64,000 nt of DNA from Adhaeretor mobilis (GCF_007741515.1 NZ_CP036263.1:4637178-4701177), one strand, 5' to 3'. Shown: positions 34,546 to 43,387, numbered from the stretch's first letter. Notes: generated from the letters alone by a model not told the origin. Numbers and translations: made by a program.

Positions 34546-35439
34546 TTATTCTTGATTCAAATTGTCCTTGTCAGCCGCCTCAGGATCAGGCTTCTTTGGC
34601 TTAATGTGAAAACACCGGCCTGCCTTTAACTCGCGGCGGAATTGCTTCAAATTTTCCGGTCGATCTCCAGGATCCTTCGCCAGCATGCGATGCACCAACT
34701 GGGCGAACTCCGGCTGGATATTCTTTTGCAGCATCGTCAAGTCGGGCGGCTTAGTGCCGAGATGCTTTTGCAACAGTTCCGCAGGACTCGTCGCGGTGAA
34801 CGGCATTTTGCCGCTCATCATTTCGTACACCATCACGCCGAAACTGTACACATCGGTCCGCTCGTCGCACAGCTTGCCGCGAATTTGCTCGGGCGCCATG
34901 TAGCTGTAAGTGCCCTGCACTGGCGTTTTACTACTGAAGAGCTTGCCTAAACCCTTAGGGATCTTCATCGCCAAGTTGAAGTCGATCAAGCGCACGTCGT
35001 TGTCGTCGCTCACCAGATAGTTGTCTGGCTTGATATCGCGATGCACCCAGCCCGAGTCGTGCATAGAGTCCAGCGCGTCGGCCGCTAGGTCTAGCACCTC
35101 TTCGAGTCGCCAGTGCAAGTTTTCAATGCCCGCCTGAATTTGCTGCTTCAAGTTTGGTGTCTTGAAAAGCTCCATGATCAGCCAGGTACCATCCTTGCGA
35201 GACGTACCGAAGTCGTGCGTCTCGATGATCGCCTTGTGCTCAAGCTGTTTACCCACGTGGAACTCGTGTTTCAGCTCCGCGGCGGCCGATTTGGCATGCC
35301 GATCACCCGGCGGCAGCCATTTCATGGCGAATTGCGTATTGTCCGCCACGGGGCGCACTGCCCAAATCTCAAACAAGGCTCCCGCCCTAATGAGATGGTA
35401 CATGCGGTAAGGACCGACAAATTCGCGTCCGGTAGACAT
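34546..35439 (-). CDS. Serine/threonine protein kinase with altered motifs
   Basis: A 297-residue single-domain kinase with no membrane segment. Conserved: Lys40 in FAMKWL, Glu55 in helix C, HRDIKPDN at 133-140, the Asp of the third motif at 153, and APE at 182-184. Altered: the glycine loop reads RAGALFEIWAV, with one of the three usual glycines, and the DFG motif is DFN (153-155). The catalytic Asp and Lys are intact, so activity is possible. Its substrates are unknown. Such kinases are numerous in planctomycetes. Confidence 0.85.
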   Translation of the reverse strand: MSTGREFVGPYRMYHLIRAGALFEIWAVRPVADNTQFAMKWLPPGDRHAKSAAAELKHEFHVGKQLEHKAIIETHDFGTSRKDGTWLIMELFKTPNLKQQIQAGIENLHWRLEEVLDLAADALDSMHDSGWVHRDIKPDNYLVSDDNDVRLIDFNLAMKIPKGLGKLFSSKTPVQGTYSYMAPEQIRGKLCDERTDVYSFGVMVYEMMSGKMPFTATSPAELLQKHLGTKPPDLTMLQKNIQPEFAQLVHRMLAKDPGDRPENLKQFRRELKAGRCFHIKPKKPDPEAADKDNLNQE

Positions 35440-35528
35440 AGAGGGTGTGTATTGGTTGTGAAGCGAGAATCTGGCGAAAGTTGCTCTACCAGTTTAATCG
35501 CCATAACCAGAACGGGGAACACCATACA

Positions 35529-35657
35529 AGGGTGGCATGGGCAACTTGTTGCCCTTGGAACTTGAAGGGGCATATTGACGAGCAGAGTCAAAATAAACAG
35601 CAGGGCACACTTCCCTGAGCTTCCGTCAAGGGTAGCAAGCTACTCATGCCACCCTTG
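35529..35657. repeat. Inverted-repeat element, GGGTGGCATGGGC family
   Basis: The left arm at 35529-35557 (GGGTGGCATGGGCAACTTG and onward) is the same over about 27 nt as the left arm at 22090. The right arm, near 35627-35657, is the imperfect reverse (GGTAGCAAGCTACTCATGCC). It lies upstream of the MscS gene's stop. Confidence 0.8.
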
Positions 35658-35670
35658 ATTGCCATAGGAG

Positions 35671-37134
35671 CTACTCTCCACTCCCCTGCCCTTGTTCTTC
35701 GCTAGAATTCTCATCTAGCAACTCCGTTCCGGCGTCCATTTTTCTCGAGTGCCTCGCCTGTTCCTTGAGTGCCTCCTCGTCGCTGTGCAGGCCTCCTTCG
35801 GCCGAGGTCACGTTGTCGTCCTCGGCTTCTGCCCTGCGAGCGACTTCTGCTTGCTTCTCGCTTGCAGCTGATTGCTCAGCCGCTTGCGATTGCTCAGACA
35901 GCATCCGCACAGGCACCGATTTCGGGAAGATAATCTCACGCGCTTCATCAGGCATCGTGAGGCCGCTTTTCTCATAAGCAGCTTTCACCTTGCGTATCAC
36001 GGCGGAGAGTACTTTGGGACCTTCATACTCATTCGTATCCACCCAGAATTGCATTCGCAAATTGACCGTCGATGCTCCCAATTCTTCCACGAGCACGGTG
36101 GGTCCGGGTTCATCAAGAACTGCCGGATGCTCGCGTATCGCATTGACGGCTACTTCCTGTGCTTCTGCCACGCTATCTTCAAAATCAATTCCGACGACGA
36201 ACTCAAGTCGTGAGTTGGGATTCGCGGTGAAGTTCCGCACCACATTCTTATAAATAGTCGAGTTAGGAATATGTACATGATTGCCGTCGAGTGTCATGAT
36301 CATCGTGCCACGCGTGGTCACACTCTGTACAACTCCCATATTCCCGTCGACTTCAATCCGATCTCCCGGCAGAAAGGGTCGCTGCAAACTGATCAGTAAA
36401 CTGGCAAGAAAGTTCTCGGCAATGTCGCGGAATGCAATACCAATAATCAAACCCAATAGTCCCGTACCGCCGAGCACCGTTGTTGCTAGTCGCGTGAGCC
36501 CGGCAATCCTCAGTACGAGATAGATGCCCACGATGCAAACCAGTGCGACGAGGATTTGTACAAGCAGTCGTCGTAGAATGGCATTCTCAACACGCCGCCC
36601 GAAGAACCACGAGGCCAAGCTCCCCATCAGCTTCGCGGCAAACCAAGTGAGCACCAAGAGCGCGAGCGTAATCAATAGCGTTGGCACTGACTGCACGACA
36701 TCGCGCACGAGCTGTTTCATTTGCATCTCTGCCGCAGAAAAGTCCCAAATGCTCGGCTTCACGATCTCGATATTATTGACCGTCATCACCACGTCTTGCG
36801 TGTTGTTCGCTAGGTCAGAAGCCTTTTGTCGAGCTTCTTCGCTCTTGGTCGAACCCGTTAGGAAAACAATCCCCTCGTCGACCCGTACCTCGACATCGCT
36901 GAATAACCCGGACGCACCCAAGATGCGTTCCAGACGCGTGGAGATGTCCTCATCCTCAGCCTCCGGCTTCACATTCACCTGGTCAGCAATTTTGGGCTCG
37001 ACCTCGGTTTTTTCGATCGCTTCTTCCGCCGTAGCGGGAGCGTCCTTCTGAGCATTCACCCAAGCTGGCGTGGCAGCCACAAGAAATACCGCCAGTAGAA
37101 ACCCCAATAAGCTTCGCCCGTGCTGAAACTGCAT
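35671..37134 (-). CDS. MscS-type mechanosensitive channel with BON domain
   Basis: A 487-residue channel protein. A signal peptide (about 1-28) precedes a BON domain (about 63-124, VEVRVDEGIVFLTGSTKS), then membrane helices (about 148-235) and the MscS pore and beta domain (LLGLIIGIAFRDIAENFLAS, RPFLPGDRIEVDG, HIPNSTIYKNVV). The C-terminus is a charged tail. It relieves pressure during hypo-osmotic shock; the periplasmic BON domain might bind the wall or lipids. ATG 37134 has GGGGAG seven bases ahead. Confidence 0.9.
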   Translation of the reverse strand: MQFQHGRSLLGFLLAVFLVAATPAWVNAQKDAPATAEEAIEKTEVEPKIADQVNVKPEAEDEDISTRLERILGASGLFSDVEVRVDEGIVFLTGSTKSEEARQKASDLANNTQDVVMTVNNIEIVKPSIWDFSAAEMQMKQLVRDVVQSVPTLLITLALLVLTWFAAKLMGSLASWFFGRRVENAILRRLLVQILVALVCIVGIYLVLRIAGLTRLATTVLGGTGLLGLIIGIAFRDIAENFLASLLISLQRPFLPGDRIEVDGNMGVVQSVTTRGTMIMTLDGNHVHIPNSTIYKNVVRNFTANPNSRLEFVVGIDFEDSVAEAQEVAVNAIREHPAVLDEPGPTVLVEELGASTVNLRMQFWVDTNEYEGPKVLSAVIRKVKAAYEKSGLTMPDEAREIIFPKSVPVRMLSEQSQAAEQSAASEKQAEVARRAEAEDDNVTSAEGGLHSDEEALKEQARHSRKMDAGTELLDENSSEEQGQGSGE

Positions 37135-37558
37135 GCTTTCACTCCCCTGCCATGCTTGTTGACTTCTACCAATCAGCCGCCACGCGTTAGCGTCCGGTTG
37201 ATATTTCGCATGTCGATTGCGAGACGAAGCAACAGTATGGTGGGAATTTGGCAGTTCGTGAACCATGCTACAACACCCAAGTTTTGGGTGGCACCGACAC
37301 TCCGGCCTCAAGGAGTTGTTTTGGCGTGTTCGCATGGGAGGCCGAGTGTCGGTGTCAGAGACAAGAGGTCCTCGGGTTTCAAAATCGCCAACCTCTCGTG
37401 CTGTGCACGCCGGCAATCGTCCGATCAATGCTTGTGAGGTGGTCAAATCTAATGCGTACGACTGTCGGTGCCACCCGCGTGAAGCAGCCTAGTATGGAAT
37501 TGAGAGGCGAATTTCCGTAGGATTGGTGCTCGCACACATCAAGACTAAGAAGGCGAAA
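37135..37558. other. Structured region between divergent genes
   Basis: About 424 bases without a gene, holding a tight hairpin (CACCCAA at 37273 with TTGGGTG at 37283) and an inverted repeat at 37291-37308 and 37337-37354 (CACCGACACTC then GGCCTC, one-base bulge). The promoters of both neighbours should be here. Confidence 0.5.
37273..37354. repeat. Tandem hairpins upstream of the MscS gene
   Basis: A 7-bp stem with 3-nt loop (37273-37289) is followed directly by an 18-nt-arm inverted repeat (37291-37354, CACCGACACTCCGGCC). No T run follows. Confidence 0.65.
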
Positions 37559-38002
37559 ATGCGAAGCGAAGCCCAGCCGAAATACACGAGCGAAGTAGTG
37601 GATGGTCGACTACACATCGCGATTCCAATGCAAAGACCTTACTTGCCCATACCGCAGTGGGTTGTCAGCTTCGATGTACTATCAGTAGTTCTCATTCCCC
37701 TCTGGCTTATAGGTTCAGTCATAGTGCGCACAATCCGCAGCAAAAAAGTTCCTCCACGTGCGGACTTCATGATTGGGCAAGAAGAGTTTTCGATGCGACT
37801 TTGCGATCGAGAAACCGGTGTACAGACCTCAATCGAGTGTCCACTCACGTCGATTGTGGAGTTCAGGAAGAATGAATTCGAGAAAGGCCTCTGGGTGCAT
37901 ATAAATAATAAGAGAAAGGAGACAATCCTCAAAGAAATGGACGATGAAACGATCAAAAGCTTATGCTCGACGATTCAGAGCTACATCGAATCGAACGACT
38001 AG
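37559..38002 (+). CDS. Hypothetical membrane-anchored protein
   Basis: A 147-residue protein with one membrane segment near residues 38-60 (VVLIPLWLIGSVIV) and a C-terminal soluble part that alternates short strands (MIGQEEFSMRLCDR, VEFRKNEFEKGLWVHI), possibly PH-like. ATG 37559 has GAAGG before it; upstream TTG and GTG starts are possible but badly spaced. AT-richer than neighbours. No family recognised. Confidence 0.5.
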   Translation: MRSEAQPKYTSEVVDGRLHIAIPMQRPYLPIPQWVVSFDVLSVVLIPLWLIGSVIVRTIRSKKVPPRADFMIGQEEFSMRLCDRETGVQTSIECPLTSIVEFRKNEFEKGLWVHINNKRKETILKEMDDETIKSLCSTIQSYIESND

Positions 38003-38122
38003 TGCCTGCTATACGAAACGCGTTTGTTCCAGCCGACGCAGTCCCAAGCGGCCTGTGAGCCCGCAGCTAAAGAGGTATCACTCACCACGCAACCTTACCA
38101 CTATTCCTCTCATCCTCCATCC

Positions 38123-38935
38123 CTAATACCCAACCTCAACCAACGTCAACCCATGCGCCGGCGCTGTCTGCCCTGCCCTTTTTCGATCTTTGGCCAGCAG
38201 CATTTCACCCATCCACTCCACCGGCTTGCGTCCTGCCCCGACATGCACCAGCGAACCGGCAATCGTGCGCACCATATTATAGAGAAACCCATCGCCAACC
38301 ACATCGATTAGGATGAGCGAGTTAAGTTCGTAGGGTGGGAGGGGTAGCGGGATAGTTTCAGGCGTGGCGGCACTGTTTCTATCACCTTCATCGCGAGCGG
38401 CAATGACTTCGACAGAGAAGATCGTGCGCACGGTCGACTCCCTGGGCGAGCCCACTGACTCCAAACTCGCGAAGTCCTGCTTTCCTAGGAGCGCCTGCCC
38501 TGCCCTCTTCATCGCCTCTATATCCAACTGCTGCGGCACGTGCCAAGCGTTGCGCCGCAGCGCTACCGACGGCCTTCGGTCGTTGTGGATCGCGTAACGG
38601 TACCGCTTGCTCTTCGCTTGATGCTGCGCATGAAACCCCTCCGGCGCTGCTTCCACGGAAACCACCGTCGCATCGTCCGGCAGCTTGGCGTTCAACCCGC
38701 CGAGTAAGCGCTCGGCGGGCAGTTCGCTCTCTGTTTGCACTCCCACGACTTGCCCCATGGCGTGTACGCCGGAGTCAGTTCGCCCGCTGGCGTTAACTCT
38801 CACGCTCTCGCCAGTGATGTCCAGCCAAGCCTGCTCAAACGCCCCCTGCACGGTGCGACGCTCGGGTTGGGATTGCCAACCGCAAAAGTCGGCTCCGTCG
38901 TAAGCGAGCGTGATTTTCCAGGTGCTTCCGGCCAC
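38123..38935 (-). CDS. truA: tRNA pseudouridine synthase A
   Basis: A 270-residue TruA, making pseudouridine at tRNA positions 38-40. The catalytic Asp lies in NASGRTDSGVHAMGQ, and the start region ITLAYDGADFCGWQSQ and the C-terminal NMVRTIAGSLVHVG are typical. GTG 38935 gives a normal N-terminus. A longer GTG start at 38959 would take its first codons from an AACCACAGAGG-family repeat arm, which overlaps this 5' end. Confidence 0.92.
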   Translation of the reverse strand: MAGSTWKITLAYDGADFCGWQSQPERRTVQGAFEQAWLDITGESVRVNASGRTDSGVHAMGQVVGVQTESELPAERLLGGLNAKLPDDATVVSVEAAPEGFHAQHQAKSKRYRYAIHNDRRPSVALRRNAWHVPQQLDIEAMKRAGQALLGKQDFASLESVGSPRESTVRTIFSVEVIAARDEGDRNSAATPETIPLPLPPYELNSLILIDVVGDGFLYNMVRTIAGSLVHVGAGRKPVEWMGEMLLAKDRKRAGQTAPAHGLTLVEVGY

Positions 38936-38940
38936 GATGT

Positions 38941-39130
38941 TTTGAACCACAGAGGACACGGAGGTTTATTGGACGCTCTTATCAGTCACTAGCTGATTTA
39001 CGTTTACCTTAGACCATCATGACTTGATGGACTGTTTTTTTTTAAATTCTTGGACGGCATGACACGGTTCTTGAAGGCATAAGATCGCGAGTTGCTCTCT
39101 GTGTCCTCCGTGTCCTCTGTGGTTCAAAAA
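38941..39130. repeat. Inverted-repeat element, AACCACAGAGG family (copy 5)
   Basis: An exact 25-nt arm pair, 38941-38965 and 39106-39130, contains TTTTGAACCACAGAGG then ACACGGAGG. Interior is 140 nt with a run of nine T at 39036-39044. It lies between two same-strand genes, asd and truA, and abuts the truA start. Confidence 0.88.
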
Positions 39131-39146
39131 AGAAACCCTGAGCAAA

Positions 39147-40160
39147 CTACACCGTCGCCGCTTCTCGCACCAACAATTCCGCAATTTGAACTGCGTTGGT
39201 GGCAGCACCCTTACGCAAGTTGTCGCTCACACACCAAAACGCGATGCCGTTATCGCAGGACAGGTCTTCACGAATGCGGCCGATGAAAGTGTCGTCGCTG
39301 CCTTCGCAATCCTTCGGCATGGGGTAGCTGCTGGTGTCGAGATCGTCGATCACCTTGATGCCAGGAGTTGCGGCAAACAGTTCGCGGGCCTGCTCAGCCG
39401 TGATCTTTTTCTCGGTTTCAACCAAGATGCTCTCACTGTGGCAATTGCTCACGGGAGCACGAACGCAAGTGGGGCACACTTTGATGGAGTCATCGCCGAA
39501 AATTTTCTGCGTCTCGTAAACCATCTTCATTTCTTCGGACGTATAACCTTGTTCTTTGTGCGAGCCAATCTGCGGAATCAGATTGAATGCAATTGGGTGG
39601 GCAAACGCCTCGTACTTGTAATCGTCGCCCGCGAGGAATGACTTCGAGCCTTCGATGAGATCGCTCTGCCCTTTCACGCCAGCACCACTAGTGGCTTGGT
39701 ACGTGCTGACGATCACGCGCGTGATCTTGCCCGCCTCGTGTAGTGGCTTCATCGCGAGCACCATCTGCGTGGTGGAACAGTTAGGGCTGGAAATAATGCC
39801 CTGATGATCGCGCACTGCCTCGGGATTTACCTCGGGCACCACCAGCGGCACCTTAGGATCCATGCGCCAGAAACCACTTTCGTCGATCACCACGCAGTTA
39901 CGCTCGACCGCCCAAGGGACGAACTGCTCCGCCGTATCGTCAGGCGTGCTGCCAATGGCTAGATCGATATCGTCGAACACCTCCGGCTTGAGCTCCACAA
40001 CCGTGTGCTCTTCGCCCTTGAAGGTGATCGTGCTGCCGGCACTACGTGCAGAGGCCAGGAACGTGATCTTCTTGTAAGGAAAGTCTCGCTCTTCAAGCAA
40101 CTGGCGAATAAGACGGCCTACGGCACCGGTGGCACCCACGATCGCAATCGAATCAAACAC
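39147..40160 (-). CDS. asd: Aspartate-semialdehyde dehydrogenase
   Basis: A 337-residue ASADH, which reduces aspartyl phosphate to the semialdehyde for lysine, threonine, methionine and diaminopimelate. It has an N-terminal NADP motif (AIVGATGAVGRLI), the nucleophile Cys128 in SSPNCSTTQM, and the acid/base region VCPTCVRAPVSNCHSES. Start is GTG 40160 with AGGAG nine bases upstream. Since planctomycetes have thin or unusual peptidoglycan, a role in amino-acid supply is certain but a cell-wall role is not. Confidence 0.94.
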   Translation of the reverse strand: MFDSIAIVGATGAVGRLIRQLLEERDFPYKKITFLASARSAGSTITFKGEEHTVVELKPEVFDDIDLAIGSTPDDTAEQFVPWAVERNCVVIDESGFWRMDPKVPLVVPEVNPEAVRDHQGIISSPNCSTTQMVLAMKPLHEAGKITRVIVSTYQATSGAGVKGQSDLIEGSKSFLAGDDYKYEAFAHPIAFNLIPQIGSHKEQGYTSEEMKMVYETQKIFGDDSIKVCPTCVRAPVSNCHSESILVETEKKITAEQARELFAATPGIKVIDDLDTSSYPMPKDCEGSDDTFIGRIREDLSCDNGIAFWCVSDNLRKGAATNAVQIAELLVREAATV

Positions 40161-40276
40161 AACACGGTTCTCCTGGTAAATAGCTCCAAGGTAGGGACGG
40201 CGAAGAATCGCCAAGCTGGTTAGTTTACTTGGACCCAGCCCAGGTGGCAATGTTCACGGAATACTGGCCACGTAAT

Positions 40277-40356
40277 GTAGGGTATTGTCGAGTGGAGCGA
40301 GGCGTACCTTGCCCCATCGTTCATGGTTCGCCTCGCTCCACTCGACGATACCCTAC
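40277..40356. repeat. Long palindrome with GTCGAGTGGAGCGAGGCG arms
   Basis: Arms of 28 nt at 40277-40304 and 40329-40356 differ at one position. They contain GTCGAGTGGAGCGAGGCG; the loop is 24 nt. Related fragments (TAGGGTATGTCGAGTGG) occur near 14727. Confidence 0.85.
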
Positions 40357-40485
40357 GTCTGCCCCCCACTAATTATCCACGCGATTTTGGCCACCCACTT
40401 CGTTAGAATGGCCCCTGTTCGACGACGGCTTTTTGCCAGCGACAGCGGCGGACCGCAAACGGGAGAATCCCTTGGCTTGAACATG

Positions 40486-40511
40486 ATCACTACCGATCGG
40501 TCGGTAGTGAT
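40486..40511. repeat. Perfect palindrome ATCACTACCGA
   Basis: An 11-bp arm (ATCACTACCGA) and its exact reverse, with a 4-nt loop TCGG. Outside it, CCCTTGGCT near 40469 faces AGCCAGGGG near 40518, so the element is a nested hairpin. Confidence 0.8.
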
Positions 40512-40651
40512 TCCCGGGAGCCAGGGGACTTGCCCTACTAGCGGTGATCGCGAACGCGGCTGGCAGAGCCGACGACGGAGCGGAACCAACGGACTGGCCG
40601 CTCCTTCGAGCGATGGGATCCCATCTTTTTTATTTTCCTAGTCAGCACTTC

Positions 40652-40890
40652 TTTTTTGAACCACAGAGGGCACGAAGAACACGGAGGCTCAGGTAGACGC
40701 ACTGTTGACGTCCAGCCAGAGCCTTGGCGATTTGCACATTGTAAAAGGAGTGTTTTTGATTCAAGAAGCTTGAACATTTTCATGCAAAACAACAATAATT
40801 CAAAGTGCTACATTGCTCTTGGCGCGTTGCGTCATGGCTCGTGCTACCCACGAGAGTTTCTCTGTGACCCTCTGTGCCCTCTGTGGTTCA
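40652..40890. repeat. Inverted-repeat element, AACCACAGAGG family (copy 6)
   Basis: An exact 17-nt pair TGAACCACAGAGGGCAC at 40658-40674 and 40874-40890 (reversed), with more diverged flanks. The interior is about 200 nt. It lies upstream of dtd's stop codon. Confidence 0.8.
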
Positions 40891-40914
40891 TCAAGAAGAA
40901 CCCTGTTTACGCCC

Positions 40915-41352
40915 TTAAGTTTCAATAATAAGCGTCACAGGCCCGTCGTTGACAAGCTCGACTTGCATGTCGGCCCGAAAGCGACCCGTTTCGGTTGGCG
41001 TGCCCTGCTCTCTTGCGATTGAGACGAAGCGTTCATAAAGCTGCTCAGCCAGCTCAGGAGGTGCTGCGCCGATGAAACTGGGCCGCCGACCTTTTTGACA
41101 GTTACCAAGCAAAGTGAACTGGCTCACCACCAGCAGCGCACCGCCGATATCGCCCAGCGAGAGATTCATCTTCCCCTCCTCGTCGGGAAAGACTCGCAGT
41201 CCGGTGATTTTGTCGACCAACCAGCGCACTTCCTTCTCGCCATCCTCGGGTGCCACGCCTAAGAGGACAAGCAGGCCACGTTGGATTTGGCCCGTCACCT
41301 CGCCGGCAACAGTAACACTCGCACGGGAAACACGTTGGATGCAGGTTCGCAT
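40915..41352 (-). CDS. dtd: D-aminoacyl-tRNA deacylase
   Basis: A 145-residue DTD, which removes D-amino acids from mischarged tRNA. Signatures are the N-terminal MRTCIQRVSRASV, the SQFTLLGNCQKGRRPSF loop, and the C-terminal NDGPVTL. Normal length for the family. It lies between two inverted-repeat elements and is probably monocistronic. Confidence 0.94.
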   Translation of the reverse strand: MRTCIQRVSRASVTVAGEVTGQIQRGLLVLLGVAPEDGEKEVRWLVDKITGLRVFPDEEGKMNLSLGDIGGALLVVSQFTLLGNCQKGRRPSFIGAAPPELAEQLYERFVSIAREQGTPTETGRFRADMQVELVNDGPVTLIIET

Positions 41353-41402
41353 GCTGAATCAGCTTTGGGATTGTGGGAGAGGGTCAAGCTTACAATCAGT
41401 TT

Positions 41403-41491
41403 AACCACGGATAACACGGATCGACACTGATGGAACTTAGCATTCGAATTGAATTCGTCACAAATCCGTGCCATCCGCACTATCCGTGGCG
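41403..41491. repeat. Diverged inverted-repeat element, CCACGGATAACACGG (copy 7)
   Basis: CCACGGATAACACGGATCG near 41405 faces a reversed CCACGGATAGTGCGGATGG near 41470-41491. It is a looser relative of the AACCACGGAGG type, upstream of dtd. Confidence 0.55.
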
Positions 41492-41589
41492 AGTAGTCAT
41501 TGAGCCACTGAGCTATGGAGGCCATACTCGAATGCTGTCGCCGCTTGCTTTATCCTTCCGCCCTGCCCTTCGACCTTCGCCCTCAACCA

Positions 41590-42546
41590 ATGTCTGACCC
41601 ACTAGTACCCCTCACCTACTACTGCACAGCGATCATCGCCGTGTCGATCGCTGGCGGGATGATTCCCCAGTGGGTGCGGCTCACCCATGCCGGGATGCAG
41701 ATCGTCGTCAGCGGCGTGGCCGGCGTGATGCTGGGCGTGGGCCTGTTGCACATGCTGCCTCATGCGTTGGCCGAAGTGAAAGACATCGAAGGTGCTGCGC
41801 ACACGATATGCCTGTGGGCACTCGGCGGTTGGCTGGCGATGTTCTTCATCGAGCGGTTCTTCTGCTTCCACCATCACGATGTCGAGAGCGAACCGGACGG
41901 CACACTGCATGAGCATGATGATCACCCGCACTGTACCCACCACGATCATCATGGTCACGATCTCACCTGGAGCGGCGCGGCATTGGGCCTCACGCTCCAT
42001 AGCGTGATCGCTGGCGTAGCACTCGCGGCGAGCGTTTGTCACGGGCACCAACAATTCCAACTGGCCGGGCTGGGCACGTTTATGGTAATCGTGCTGCACA
42101 AGCCGTTCGACTCGATGACGATCGCCATGCTCATGGGCAAGGGAGGCTGGTCGCGGCGCTGGCAATCCGTCGTGAACGGCCTATTCGCGCTGGCAATTCC
42201 CGTGGGCGTAGCACTGTTCTATTTCGGATTTGCGGGAGCAGAGGTATCCATCGAAACCGCTCGCCGCTTAGCCGACGCCGGAGCAAACGCTCCACTCACC
42301 CCCTCCCCTGCTCTGGCGTACGCACTGGCGTTCTCCGCAGGCACGTTCCTATGCATCTCCATGAGCGACTTGCTACCGGAGCTACAATTCCACGATCACG
42401 ACCGCGGGAAGCTTTCCACGGCGCTCCTCGTGGGCCTCGTGCTAGCGCTGGGCATTGGAAAGCTTGAGGAGTTGGTGCACCGGCACGATGCACCGGCGGC
42501 GGAGACAACACCCGTTGAGTCTGGCGAGCGAGTTGAGAATCGTTAG
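41590..42546 (+). CDS. ZIP family metal transporter
   Basis: A 318-residue ZIP-type transporter, probably for zinc or another divalent metal. About eight membrane segments flank a His-rich cytoplasmic loop (residues 94-123, with HEHDDHPHCTHHDHHGHD). The conserved transport motif is HSVIAGVALA near 137-146, and the second HKPFDSMTIAM region is also present. ATG 41590 fits the first helix. Convergent with the next gene, with 4 overlapping bases. Confidence 0.88.
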   Translation: MSDPLVPLTYYCTAIIAVSIAGGMIPQWVRLTHAGMQIVVSGVAGVMLGVGLLHMLPHALAEVKDIEGAAHTICLWALGGWLAMFFIERFFCFHHHDVESEPDGTLHEHDDHPHCTHHDHHGHDLTWSGAALGLTLHSVIAGVALAASVCHGHQQFQLAGLGTFMVIVLHKPFDSMTIAMLMGKGGWSRRWQSVVNGLFALAIPVGVALFYFGFAGAEVSIETARRLADAGANAPLTPSPALAYALAFSAGTFLCISMSDLLPELQFHDHDRGKLSTALLVGLVLALGIGKLEELVHRHDAPAAETTPVESGERVENR

Positions 42547-43274
42547 CCGACAAGCTTGCTCGCCGTGATTTCGTCGTCTTCCATTTCACGTGCTCTAGAT
42601 AGTGCCGAGGCTACCAAGCCCGCTGGTACCGAGACGACTCCCAAGCCAATCAATAACACAAAGAAGGTGAAGATTCGACCGCCCGTTGTGATAGGGTAAA
42701 TATCGCCGTAACCAACGGTTGTCAGTGATGCCACGGCCCACCAAAGGCTGTGAAAAACCGAGGTAAATATTTTCGGTTGCGCTTCGTGCTCAAAATGATA
42801 GATGCCTACCGCAGATAGGTAAAGCACGATTGCAGCCAAGCAGATAAAGAGGATGATCTCTTCTTTGGCTATCAAGAGTGCGCGATGAAATCTCTGGATC
42901 GCCCGACTGTAGCGGGCCAACTTGAAAATGCGGAATAGTCGTAAGAGACGAAACGCGCGAACTGATCGAAGATCTATACCAAGCGACAAGTAAAATGGCA
43001 GTATTGCCAGTAAATCGATAATACCGAAGAAGCTAGTTGCAAACCTTAACTTCCTATCGGCCACCGCTAACCGAAGAACGTACTCAATAGTGAACACAGC
43101 AACCGAGAAGATCTCGAAGGCTTTCAAGAGCCGTTTCCAACCAGGAGATAGACCGGGTAACGTTTCCACAGCAAAAGCTATGAGATTGAGAACGATCAAG
43201 AACTGTATCGAGAGGTCAAATAACCGTCCGCGCTTCGTGTCGGCATGCTCGATGATCTGCTTGATTCTGTTCAC
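42543..43274 (-). CDS. Voltage-gated potassium-channel-like ion transporter
   Basis: A 243-residue six-helix channel. The fourth segment has spaced arginines (RAFRLLRLFRIFKLARYSR, 106-124) typical of voltage sensors, and the selectivity filter is TVGYGD at 186-191, the potassium type. Start GTG 43274. It would conduct potassium across the inner membrane. Confidence 0.88.
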   Translation of the reverse strand: MNRIKQIIEHADTKRGRLFDLSIQFLIVLNLIAFAVETLPGLSPGWKRLLKAFEIFSVAVFTIEYVLRLAVADRKLRFATSFFGIIDLLAILPFYLSLGIDLRSVRAFRLLRLFRIFKLARYSRAIQRFHRALLIAKEEIILFICLAAIVLYLSAVGIYHFEHEAQPKIFTSVFHSLWWAVASLTTVGYGDIYPITTGGRIFTFFVLLIGLGVVSVPAGLVASALSRAREMEDDEITASKLVG

Positions 43275-43387
43275 TGATGATGTATTTTGAGGTGCTCTTT
43301 GACCTAAGTGACTTTACAAACCACGCGACGACCTAAGTCAACAGCTACCGGAACTGTGAGATATCTCTTGGGACTGTCACAACCAAT

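Larger units (their letters stand above)
40161..40914. other. Long intergenic region with three inverted repeats
   Basis: About 754 bases between two same-strand genes. It contains the palindromes at 40277-40356 and 40486-40511 and an AACCACAGAGG-family element at 40652-40890. Short open frames exist on both strands but none has a Shine-Dalgarno site or familiar content. Confidence 0.6.

Noticed and set aside
39015..39044. Weak hairpin plus nine T as a rightward terminator
   Set aside because: The stem is only 6 bp and both flanking genes run leftward, so it has nothing obvious to terminate. It lies inside a repeat element.
40285..40641. Open frame of 118 residues in the gap after asd
   Set aside because: It is made largely of palindromic sequence, lacks a ribosome site and has no familiar content.
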